From the NCBI GenBank assembly GCA_964462535.1, contig CAYWXV010000090.1:1-8502 (forward strand): a DNA stretch of 8,502 nt. The letters run 5' to 3'. The DNA is from CAYWXV01 sp964462535. GTDB taxonomy: Bacteria; Bacteroidota; Ignavibacteria; OLB7. Positions 1 through 7,549 of the stretch are shown piece by piece. The notes below the pieces were generated by a model. It ran no database searches, was not told the origin of the DNA, and worked only from the letters and a program-made list of their open reading frames with translations. A program made the translations under genes and the position numbers. Every line of letters begins with the position of its first letter. Positions within the stretch are counted from its first letter, which is position 1.

Positions 1-85
1 CCTCCGTGTTTCAAATTCTGCGAACCGGTACGAGTATCGATTGCGCGTGACGTCGATTAACATGAAGGCCGATTCTACCTATTGA
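1..85 (+). CDS. C-terminal fragment of an upstream gene (unidentified)
   Basis: Reading from base 2, the frame is open through to a TGA at 83-85 and encodes 27 residues ending in NMKADSTY. The fragment (RYEYRLRVTSIN...) has alternating hydrophobic and polar residues, like the last beta strands of a domain. The stop codon overlaps the TTG start of the next gene (bases 82-85 read TTGA), an arrangement typical of translationally coupled genes, which is the main reason to believe the frame is coding. The piece is too short to assign a family, and an uninformative open stretch upstream of 82 cannot be excluded. Confidence 0.5.
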   Translation, partial: LRVSNSANRYEYRLRVTSINMKADSTY

Positions 86-738
86 AGTTGCACAGCCGGA
101 GAACGACGATACCGATCCTTGCGTTTGCGCTCCTGGTGCTCTCCGTCATGGCACTGAGCGCACAGGTCGATACGACCGGCAGAATCGAGACGACTCGTGA
201 TCCCAGCGGGCGAACATCCGATAGTGAAGCGAGAGCCCGTTTGATCGAGGCGGTGAAGCGGGACAGCATTCTGCTGGCGCAATTCCTGGACAGTCTGCAG
301 AATTCGTACGACGCACGGGTCAAACGGGCGCTGACATTCGATCCTGCCGAGTGGCGTCCAACCGACGCCGATCGCGCCCGCCGTGCCGCTGAGATATGGG
401 CAGCGCAGGGATTCGACAAAGTCTTCCAGAACATCCCCCGCGTGCAACTCGTTTCCGTCCCCCTTGGGGCCATCGCCGTTGCGCTCGGTCTGGCCGAGGA
501 CGTCTCCCCCCGCATCAAGTACACGATGATGGCGACCGACAGTGTATCGGTGATCGTCTACAACACGAATGCCGACACTGTCCGAGTTATCGTTAGTGGA
601 CTGCAACGTCCGGGTGTCTACGACTTCAACTGGGATATGAAGAACAGCGCAGGGGGCAAGGCTCCGATGGGGCACTACATCGCCGAGGTGATTGTTGGAA
701 GACGACTGGTCCTGCGGAAGCGGATCGAAGTACCGTGA
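82..738 (+). CDS. Exported protein with FlgD/Ig-like C-terminal domain, function unknown
   Basis: The gene encodes 218 residues from a TTG start at 82. There is no better start: the in-frame stop TAA at 58-60 bounds the frame, and the next ATG (Met23) would remove most of the signal peptide. Residues 1-28 form a signal peptide: a basic start (KLHSRR), a hydrophobic core (PILAFALLVLSVMAL) and a likely cleavage after SAQ. Residues 45-115 are charged and probably helical. Residues about 144-218 resemble the FlgD-type Ig-like fold common at the C-termini of exported FCB-group proteins: VSVIVYNTNADTVRVIV, then GVYDFNWDMKNSAG, then GHYIAEVIVGRR and a terminal basic-hydrophobic strand. The gene overlaps the upstream frame by 4 nt and ends 15 nt before the dihydrouridine synthase gene, so it probably belongs to the same operon. 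It is likely periplasmic or surface-associated; its specific role is unknown. The domain call is by eye. Confidence 0.8.
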   Translation: MKLHSRRTTIPILAFALLVLSVMALSAQVDTTGRIETTRDPSGRTSDSEARARLIEAVKRDSILLAQFLDSLQNSYDARVKRALTFDPAEWRPTDADRARRAAEIWAAQGFDKVFQNIPRVQLVSVPLGAIAVALGLAEDVSPRIKYTMMATDSVSVIVYNTNADTVRVIVSGLQRPGVYDFNWDMKNSAGGKAPMGHYIAEVIVGRRLVLRKRIEVP

Positions 739-753
739 ACTGAAGAATCAAGA

Positions 754-1770
754 ATGAACATTGGACCGATAGAAGTCGACCGTGGAATCCTCCTTGCTCC
801 CATGGAGGACGTGACCGATCCACCATTCCGGCGCATCTGCCGACGTATGGGGGCCGATATCGTCTACACGGAGTTCATTTCCAGCGAGGGTCTGGTCCGT
901 GATGCGCGTCGTTCCTTCCAGAAGCTTACCGTCTATGACGACGAGCGTCCGGTGTCGATCCAGATTTTCGGTGGTCGACCGGAGGCCATGGGTGATTCTG
1001 CTCGCATTGCGGAAGAGGCGGGGCCCGACTTCATCGACATCAACTGCGGATGCTGGGTGAAAGATGTAGTGGCTCGCAGTGCCGGAGCTGCACTGCTGCG
1101 CGATCTCCCGACGATGCGCAGCATCGTCGATGCCGTTGTGAAGGGGACAACTCTGCCGGTGACCGTGAAGACACGGCTCGGCTGGGACAGAAACTCCATC
1201 GTCATCACCGATGTCGCCCGCATGCTGGAGGATGTCGGTATCGCAGCATTGGCGATCCACTGTCGCACACGTGATCAGGGACATGAAGGTGAGGCCTCGT
1301 GGGAGTGGGTGACACGTGTCAAGGAGGCGGTCTCGATTCCTGTGATTCTCAACGGCGATGTAAAGACACCGGAGGATGTAGCCCGCGCGTTCGAGACCGG
1401 CGCCGACGCAGTGATGATCGGACGGGCGGCGATCGGCAATCCCTGGATCTTCCGCGAAGCCCATCACTTCCTGGACACCGGAAACCACCTTGCTCCGCCG
1501 ACTCTGGACGAGCGAATCTCCATTGCACTCGATCATCTTGCGATGTCGATCGAGTACAAGGGGTATCGATACGGCATCATTGAATTCCGCAAGTACTGGG
1601 GAGGCTACCTCCACGGACTCCCTCTGGCCAGCGTCGCCCGACGTGAGCTTGTGGTAATGAACGAGTTCGACGAAATTACGACCCGCCTTGATCGATTTCG
1701 TGAAGAGATAGCCGACTTCGAGCGCCGTCAATCAGACTGGCGTGAGGGACGCGAGGCGCTGGCTGCATGA
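754..1770 (+). CDS. dusB: tRNA-dihydrouridine synthase, DusB type
   Basis: This 338-residue cytoplasmic flavoenzyme reduces specific uridines in the tRNA D-loop to dihydrouridine using FMN and NADPH. The length is normal for the family. The FMN-binding TIM-barrel motifs appear in order: LAPMEDVTDPPFRR (residues 14-27), SIQIFGG (near 68-74), the catalytic loop DINCGCWVKDV (about 95-105, with Cys100 in the position of the general acid), VTVKTRLGWD (about 135-144), HCRTRDQGHEG (about 169-179), VILNGDV (near 197-203) and the phosphate-binding MIGRAAIGNPWIF (about 222-234). The catalytic loop reads GCW where E. coli DusB has GCP; from memory this is seen in other Bacteroidota-type members. The ATG at 754 follows the preceding stop by 15 nt, with only a weak purine-rich stretch as ribosome binding site. 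The stop overlaps an ATG (ATGA, 1767-1770). The choice of DusB over other Dus subfamilies rests on overall resemblance. Confidence 0.93.
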   Translation: MNIGPIEVDRGILLAPMEDVTDPPFRRICRRMGADIVYTEFISSEGLVRDARRSFQKLTVYDDERPVSIQIFGGRPEAMGDSARIAEEAGPDFIDINCGCWVKDVVARSAGAALLRDLPTMRSIVDAVVKGTTLPVTVKTRLGWDRNSIVITDVARMLEDVGIAALAIHCRTRDQGHEGEASWEWVTRVKEAVSIPVILNGDVKTPEDVARAFETGADAVMIGRAAIGNPWIFREAHHFLDTGNHLAPPTLDERISIALDHLAMSIEYKGYRYGIIEFRKYWGGYLHGLPLASVARRELVVMNEFDEITTRLDRFREEIADFERRQSDWREGREALAA

Positions 1771-1835
1771 TCTTTGCGGAGATCCTCCCAACCCCCATCT
1801 CTGGTCCTCACCTACACTTATCTCGCCGGTTGACA

Positions 1836-4310
1836 ATGAGAAAACTCTACCTTCTTCCCCTCCTTCTTCTCTTCTCGCAGACACTTCTTCATTCCCAGGA
1901 CGATCGCTGGACGCAGTACATCTCCAGTCCGGTGATCGATGGTCCGGTTCACGCCATCTTCGCCGACGTCGATGCCATCTATGTCGGTGGCGACTTCACG
2001 ACCATCGAAGGAGTTCAGGCGAGCAACATCGCCCGCTATGATCGATCGACGCAGACATGGTCGGCGTTCGGTCCGGGGACCAGCGGGCCGGTCTACGCGA
2101 TCAACCGCGTCGGTGACTCGCTCTACGTGGGGGGCGACTTCCTGATGGTGGGGCCTGATACAGTCAACTTCATTGTCGCATGCCGACTGTCGGATAACAC
2201 GTGGCACAAGCTCGGTCGGGGTATCAACGGCTTCATCTACACCATGGCTGCCGATGGTGATGATCTCTATATCGGTGGCGAGTTCGAGGTCGCCGACCTT
2301 GTCCCGGCATCGAATATCGTTCGGTGGAACGCGGCCGATAAGAAGTTCGATTCGCTTGCCAACGGACTCGGTCGTCGGACGGAAGGAGTCTGGTCGATCG
2401 TTATCGACGGTGACTCCCTCTATGCCTCCGGCAACTTCGACAAGACCGGAAGGACGACCGGCATCACCGTGAACAACATTGCTCGATGGGACATCAACGC
2501 GGAGACCTGGTCGGCCCTCGGAAGCGGTCTGGTACTGAACAGCGCCAGTGTGCAGGAGGCGTTCGCCATGACCATGTCGCTGGATGGCGATCACCTCTAT
2601 GTCGGAGGGCGATTCGATTCAGCTGGTGGAGGCGTTTCGGCAAATCTTGCCCGTTGGACAATCTCGTCGGGCACATGGAATTCCGTCGCTCCGTCGACCG
2701 CGGATAGCTCAACGTATGCCGTCCGGGCCCTTGCAGCCATCGGCGACGATCTCTATGTCGGCGTGCGCGATTATCCCCCCGGGGGATCTGTTCACGGCGA
2801 GTCGTACATGCTGCGCTGGAACATCGTATCGAGCAACTGGTCCGATGTCGGCGCCGGCATCAACGATTCGGTCCTGGCGATGACCGTCGACGGGTCACGG
2901 CTCCTTGTTGGTGGCCGCTTCACGCATGCCGGGAATCGAGCCGTCAATGGAATCGCATCGTGGGACCACACCGGAATGGTGTGGAATCCTCTCCGCTCAT
3001 ACAGCGCCACCAGCGTCAACGGTCCGATCAATGCTCTTCACCTGCAGGGCTCGACTCTCTATGTCGGTGGAGCATTCACTGTGGCCGGCGAAGAGTTGGC
3101 AATCAACATCGCCCGGCGCTCGGCAAGTGGTCAGTGGGGATCGCTTGGCAACGGCATCAACGGTCCGGTACTGGCGATAGCCTCGGCCGGAAGCAAAGTC
3201 TATGTCGGCGGTGCTTTCACACGGGCTGGTGAGGTAAACGCATCGAATGTCGCTGTGTGGGATACGGTCACCCGCGAGTGGTCGGCTCTTGGCGCCGGTG
3301 TCGACGGACCCGTTCGTGCGATCGTCACCAATCTGAATGATGTCTATGTGGGTGGGAGTTTCTCGGAGGCAGGTGGCGCGCCGGCCCATAGTGTTGCCCG
3401 CTGGGATGGATCGGCCTGGTCAACGTTGGGAACCGGCGATGAAGAGGGGATCCGTGGCTCTATCAATGCGATGGCTATGATGGGAACGCAGGTGGTGGTT
3501 GGCGGCAACGTCTTCCAGGCGGGAGGGCTTTCTGTCGACTATATCGCCAGTTGGAGCCCGACTGTAAAAGTCTGGGGCACGTTTGCCGAAGGGACCGGCG
3601 GTCCGATCTATGCAATGGCGTATTCAGGGACCAGCCTCTATGTCGGAGGAGCCTTCCAGACCGCAGGTACGTTGACGGCGCGGAACGTCGCGCGGTGGAA
3701 TACGAATGCCGGGGGCGCATGGGATACCTGTGGCGCTGGGGTCGAGGATGCGGTCTACGCAATCGCGGCCTTCCCAGGTAATGTCTACATCGGCGGGAGG
3801 TTCGGGGCGAGCGGTGGCACGGGCATCAACTATATCGCCCGGAGCGCCGGTGGTGGGAACGATGCGTGGGAGCCGCTCGGAAGTGGAGTAGCGGATGCCG
3901 CCGATTCCATGGTAACCGCACTGGCGCTCGATGCCAGCGGCAACACACTCTATGTCGGCGGACGCTTCCAGTCGGCCGGAGGTAAGCGGTCGGTCTATTT
4001 CGCGTCGTGGGAGGTGTCGCGGAGCGATGTTCCAACCGGGGCCTCCAATCCCCTCCGACTCCTCTCCAATCCGGTTCCGAACCCCACGAGCGACGGGTTC
4101 AGCTTTACGCTCGGTCTTACCCGGCCGGAACACGTTCGAGTCTCACTGGTCTCAAGCGACGGTCGTGAGATTTCGGTCCTGAATGATGGACCACTCTCGG
4201 AAGGGAATCATGAATTGCGGGGGACGACGTCAGGTCTTTCCGCCGGTATCTATCTCCTGGTTGCCCACATAGGGGGCCAGGTAAGGACAGTCAGCGTTGC
4301 GGTGGAGTAG
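1836..4310 (+). CDS. T9SS-exported surface protein with 14 propeller-like repeats
   Basis: The protein has 824 residues when started at the ATG at 1836, giving a classic signal peptide (MRKLYLLPLLLLFSQTLLHSQ, cleavage near 21-22). The frame is open further up, to an ATG at 1767 overlapping the dusB stop, but that start would put 23 non-signal residues in front of the export signal. Residues ~25-727 hold 14 copies of a ~50-residue unit: a hydrophobic strand, then LYVGGxFxxAG, then IARW, then W with LGxG. This is kelch/Rax2-like in look and most likely folds as one or two beta-propellers. Residues 738-824 form a T9SS type A sorting domain: LSNPVPNPTSDGFSF, a central VRVSLVSSDGREI, and the final LSAGIYLLVAHIGGQ strand pair. 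The protein is therefore expected to cross the inner membrane by Sec and the outer membrane by T9SS, and to be released or anchored on the surface. No catalytic motif is recognised; ligand binding or adhesion is a guess. Confidence 0.9.
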   Translation: MRKLYLLPLLLLFSQTLLHSQDDRWTQYISSPVIDGPVHAIFADVDAIYVGGDFTTIEGVQASNIARYDRSTQTWSAFGPGTSGPVYAINRVGDSLYVGGDFLMVGPDTVNFIVACRLSDNTWHKLGRGINGFIYTMAADGDDLYIGGEFEVADLVPASNIVRWNAADKKFDSLANGLGRRTEGVWSIVIDGDSLYASGNFDKTGRTTGITVNNIARWDINAETWSALGSGLVLNSASVQEAFAMTMSLDGDHLYVGGRFDSAGGGVSANLARWTISSGTWNSVAPSTADSSTYAVRALAAIGDDLYVGVRDYPPGGSVHGESYMLRWNIVSSNWSDVGAGINDSVLAMTVDGSRLLVGGRFTHAGNRAVNGIASWDHTGMVWNPLRSYSATSVNGPINALHLQGSTLYVGGAFTVAGEELAINIARRSASGQWGSLGNGINGPVLAIASAGSKVYVGGAFTRAGEVNASNVAVWDTVTREWSALGAGVDGPVRAIVTNLNDVYVGGSFSEAGGAPAHSVARWDGSAWSTLGTGDEEGIRGSINAMAMMGTQVVVGGNVFQAGGLSVDYIASWSPTVKVWGTFAEGTGGPIYAMAYSGTSLYVGGAFQTAGTLTARNVARWNTNAGGAWDTCGAGVEDAVYAIAAFPGNVYIGGRFGASGGTGINYIARSAGGGNDAWEPLGSGVADAADSMVTALALDASGNTLYVGGRFQSAGGKRSVYFASWEVSRSDVPTGASNPLRLLSNPVPNPTSDGFSFTLGLTRPEHVRVSLVSSDGREISVLNDGPLSEGNHELRGTTSGLSAGIYLLVAHIGGQVRTVSVAVE
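1932..4019 (+). repeat. 14 tandem ~150-bp coding repeats (propeller blades)
   Basis: The YVGG-type core of each repeat starts at 1977, 2121, 2265, 2418, 2595, 2751, 2901, 3057, 3198, 3342, 3492, 3636, 3783 and 3948. Spacings are 141-177 bp, that is 47-59 codons. The nucleotide core CTCTATGTCGGNGG is conserved in many copies, while the rest has diverged, so this is an old internal duplication. Copy 4 (LYASGNF), copy 6 (LYVGVRDYPPGG) and copy 11 (VVVGGNVFQAGG) are the most degenerate. Confidence 0.92.
4047..4307 (+). other. C-terminal T9SS type A sorting domain
   Basis: These codons encode residues 738-824 of the repeat protein. The segment has the usual order of a type IX secretion C-terminal domain: a linker, an NPxPNP element followed by a hydrophobic strand (FSFTLGL), a strand pair around SLVSSDGREI, an HELRGTTSGLSAGIYLL segment and a last strand (RTVSVAVE). 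In this family the domain is recognised by the outer-membrane translocon and is normally removed by the sortase PorU. It marks the host as having a T9SS, whose components are not in this window. Confidence 0.85.
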
Positions 4311-4370
4311 CATCGCCGGGGATGAGCCGGATGACGTCTCGTCAACTTCCAACGGACAACAAGCCAATAC

Positions 4371-6200
<1,830 letters not shown>

Positions 6201-6207
6201 GGGGCCG

Positions 6208-6404
6208 CGGAGGCCGTTGAAATACACGCGATCTCTGCGTTGCGCNNNNNNNNNNNNNNNNNNNNNNNNNNNNNNNNNNNNNNNNNNNNNNNNNNNNNNN
6301 NNNNNNNNNNNNNNNNNNNNNNNNNNNNNNNNNNNNNNNNNNNNNGCCTTGACCTCGCGCGATTTGAACGACCTCGGGAAGACGATCAGATTCAACGGTC
6401 TCCG
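6208..6404. repeat. Imperfect inverted repeat flanking the assembly gap
   Basis: CGGAGGCCGTTGAA at 6208-6221 matches the reverse complement of 6391-6404 (CGGAGACCGTTGAA) at 13 of 14 positions, one arm on each side of the N run. A looser copy in the same orientation as the right arm begins GATTTGAACGACCTC at 6361, about 28 bp before the similar GATTCAACGGTCTC at 6389. These look like pieces of a short dispersed or tandem repeat, which would explain a failed assembly, but the copies are short and imperfect. Confidence 0.45.
6246..6345. other. Scaffold gap (100 N)
   Basis: Exactly 100 undetermined bases are present, the usual placeholder for a join of unknown length between contigs. Any frame running through it is an artefact. 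The true distance between glmS and the methyltransferase gene is unknown. Confidence 0.99.
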
Positions 6405-6419
6405 GGGGAAAGCAGAAAT

Positions 6420-6457
6420 GACTCAGGCGCCGAGACGTAGTGTCCGGCGCCTGAGTC
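6420..6457 (-). terminator. Strong hairpin, likely terminator of the methyltransferase gene
   Basis: GACTCAGGCGCCG (6420-6432) pairs perfectly with CGGCGCCTGAGTC (6445-6457). After one bulged A the stem continues with GAC/GTC (6434-6436 with 6442-6444) and closes on a GTAGT loop. On the minus strand the stem is followed by ATTTCTGCTTT, a modest T-rich tail; on the plus strand it is followed by GCATATCACC. It lies 42 bases beyond the methyltransferase stop, so it best fits that gene as an intrinsic terminator. It could also stop readthrough from glmS or protect a 3' end. Confidence 0.7.
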
Positions 6458-6499
6458 GCATATCACCATCACTGTCATCGCGATCTTGACCGCATTGTG

Positions 6500-7354
6500 C
6501 TACGGGAGCTTCGCGATCACCTCGAGGTAGTCAACCTCCACGAGGGTCGACCCGTTGGTTGCCGTGTTGTGTGCTTCCCACATCGACACCAGGTCGCGAT
6601 AGAGGGACGCGCGGTTATCTTCGTCGAGCGCTTCGAACGTGCGGACGGTCGGACCGTAGTAGTTGCGGAACAACTCGACCACACCGGCCGGCGAGAATGG
6701 GAAGCGGAAGGCGAGCGGGCGACGCTGCATCGTCAGCGTTACGCCATAGGGCGCGAACCGCTCACGCATCGTCTCCTCGTTCCCCCAGAGAAGAGTGCTG
6801 GGCGTTCCGGGCGGGGGCGGAGCGAGTGCCACGTGGGCTTTGAGCATCCCGCCGATGAATCCGTCCGGTGTCCAGTTCGCCATGGCGATGCGGCCACCGG
6901 GGCGGCAGACGCGGACAAGCTCGCTGACGACGCGGTCTGGATGGGGAGCGAACATTGCGCCGAACATCGAGACTACTGTGTCGAAGCTGTCATCATCGTA
7001 GGGAAGATCCTCGCAGTTCCCTTCGCTGAAGTCGATCGAGAGACCGAATCCGGTTGCGTTCCTGGCTGCTTCCTCCAGCAGGTTTGCTGCGATATCCTGT
7101 GCGGAGACGATTGCTCCCTTCCGCGCGGCCGGAATGGCCAGATTGCCGGTCCCGGTTGCGACGTCAAGAACTCGTTCGCCCGGCACGATTTCCAGATTGT
7201 TGATGAACTCGCGGGCACTGTCGGCATAGCCCTCGGCGATACGTCCGAACGCTCCCGCAGTCCATGTTGCGCGTCCCTTGGCGATACGCGCGGCATCTGC
7301 GTCGCTTCCGTTGAGTGTGGTGGTGTTGGTTGCGATTGTCGTGGCTGAATCCAC
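6500..7354 (-). CDS. Class I SAM-dependent methyltransferase, substrate unknown
   Basis: The gene encodes 284 residues and resembles the UbiE/Methyltransf_11-type family. The Rossmann-fold SAM site is clear: motif I VLDVATGTGN at 63-71, an acidic residue at the end of strand 2 (AQDIAANLLE, Asp87), EGNCEDLPYDDDSFDTV at 111-127, and VCRPGGRIAMANW at 149-161. Residues 165-284 form a variable C-terminal part with FRFPFSPAGVVELFRNYYGP (217-234-odd), presumably substrate-binding. The substrate (small molecule, lipid or quinone) cannot be read from the sequence. The start is a GTG at 7352-7354, chosen because a GGGAG ribosome binding site precedes it by 7 nt; the first ~20 residues are Ser/Thr/Ala/Asn-rich and probably disordered. 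The gene is convergent with glmS and divergent from the AraC-type regulator, a likely controller. A long plus-strand frame covers the same bases but has no protein motifs. GATC sites are few compared with its neighbours, a weak hint of a different origin. Confidence 0.92.
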   Translation of the reverse strand: MDSATTIATNTTTLNGSDADAARIAKGRATWTAGAFGRIAEGYADSAREFINNLEIVPGERVLDVATGTGNLAIPAARKGAIVSAQDIAANLLEEAARNATGFGLSIDFSEGNCEDLPYDDDSFDTVVSMFGAMFAPHPDRVVSELVRVCRPGGRIAMANWTPDGFIGGMLKAHVALAPPPPGTPSTLLWGNEETMRERFAPYGVTLTMQRRPLAFRFPFSPAGVVELFRNYYGPTVRTFEALDEDNRASLYRDLVSMWEAHNTATNGSTLVEVDYLEVIAKLP

Positions 7355-7361
7355 TGTGATA

Positions 7362-7366
7362 CTCCC
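7362..7366 (-). promoter_or_regulatory. Shine-Dalgarno sequence deciding the GTG start
   Basis: The minus strand reads GGGAG, then 7 nt, then GTG (7354-7352). It is the clearest ribosome binding site in the window and supports the GTG start of the methyltransferase. The surrounding leader is CA-rich on the minus strand and likely unstructured. Confidence 0.65.
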
Positions 7367-7452
7367 GATGGTTGTGTTGTGTGTGTTGCTGGTGTTCGTT
7401 TTCGAACCGCACGCAACTTAGGCCGGCAGGCCGCGAGCGTTCTTGTCTCGTC

Positions 7453-7481
7453 GTCCGGAGATCTTGCCCCGGCGTCCGGAA
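7453..7481. promoter_or_regulatory. Candidate AraC-type operator: direct repeat of CGTCCGGA
   Basis: CGTCCGGA occurs at 7453-7460 and 7474-7481, start to start 21 bp, or two helical turns. Each copy is followed by two variable bases and TC. AraC-family regulators typically bind direct half-sites about 21 bp apart, so this is a reasonable operator for the adjacent gene product. The core TCCGGA is itself palindromic. Only two copies are seen and no experimental support exists. Confidence 0.4.
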
Positions 7482-7549
7482 GTCAGTTTGACGCTCCCGT
7501 TTCGCATCAATCTTCCCGGAATCGACAACGGTACACACTCAGGTTGACA

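Larger units (their letters stand above)
6201..6499. other. Non-coding region containing an assembly gap
   Basis: About 300 bases lie between the glmS stop and the convergent methyltransferase stop. They hold a short GGCC-GCGGA-GGCC hairpin at 6203-6215 just after glmS (weak, no T tract), the N gap, short related motifs on both sides of the gap, and a strong hairpin at 6420-6457. I see no coding sequence in the readable part. A gene hidden in the gap cannot be excluded, because 100 N is a conventional placeholder for a gap of unknown size. Confidence 0.8.
7355..7549. promoter_or_regulatory. Divergent intergenic control region
   Basis: These 195 bp lie between the two divergent start codons and must hold promoters for both genes. 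They contain a GT-rich tract (7372-7396), the inverted repeat GTTCG-TTTT-CGAAC (7394-7407), a GGCC-GGCA-GGCC palindrome (7421-7432) and a 21-bp-spaced direct repeat (7453-7481). A TTGACG at 7489-7494 could be a -35 box for the regulator, but no convincing -10 follows at 16-18 bp. No Bacteroidetes-type TTTG/TAnnTTTG promoter is clear. Confidence 0.6.

Noticed and set aside
79..675. 198-codon minus-strand frame opposite the first exported protein
   Set aside because: The plus-strand protein has a signal peptide and an Ig-like domain, while the antisense frame shows neither a domain nor a sensible N-terminus.
748..1731. 327-codon open frame on the minus strand
   Set aside because: It lies fully antisense to dusB, whose motifs and length are unambiguous. 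The translation has no recognisable domain and is rich in residues typical of GC-rich shadow frames.
1830..1835. TTGACA as a sigma70 -35 box
   Set aside because: It abuts the ATG at 1836, so any transcript from it would begin inside the coding sequence. The same string directly before the ATG at 7550 has the same problem.
4311..4370. glmS ribozyme or riboswitch ahead of glmS
   Set aside because: The spacer is only 60 nt, too short for the ribozyme, and the element is known mainly from Firmicutes. No matching structure is visible.
6203..6215. Terminator just after glmS
   Set aside because: The stem is only 4 bp (GGCC/GGCC) and no T tract follows, so it is too weak to call.
6346..6410. Possible start of a CRISPR array next to the gap
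   Set aside because: The two right-hand motifs are about 28 bp apart but share only part of their bases, no conserved repeat-spacer unit exists, and no cas gene is nearby.
6497..7348. 283-codon open frame on the plus strand
   Set aside because: It mirrors the methyltransferase on the opposite strand. The minus-strand product has clear SAM-binding motifs, a ribosome binding site and a downstream hairpin; the plus-strand product has none.
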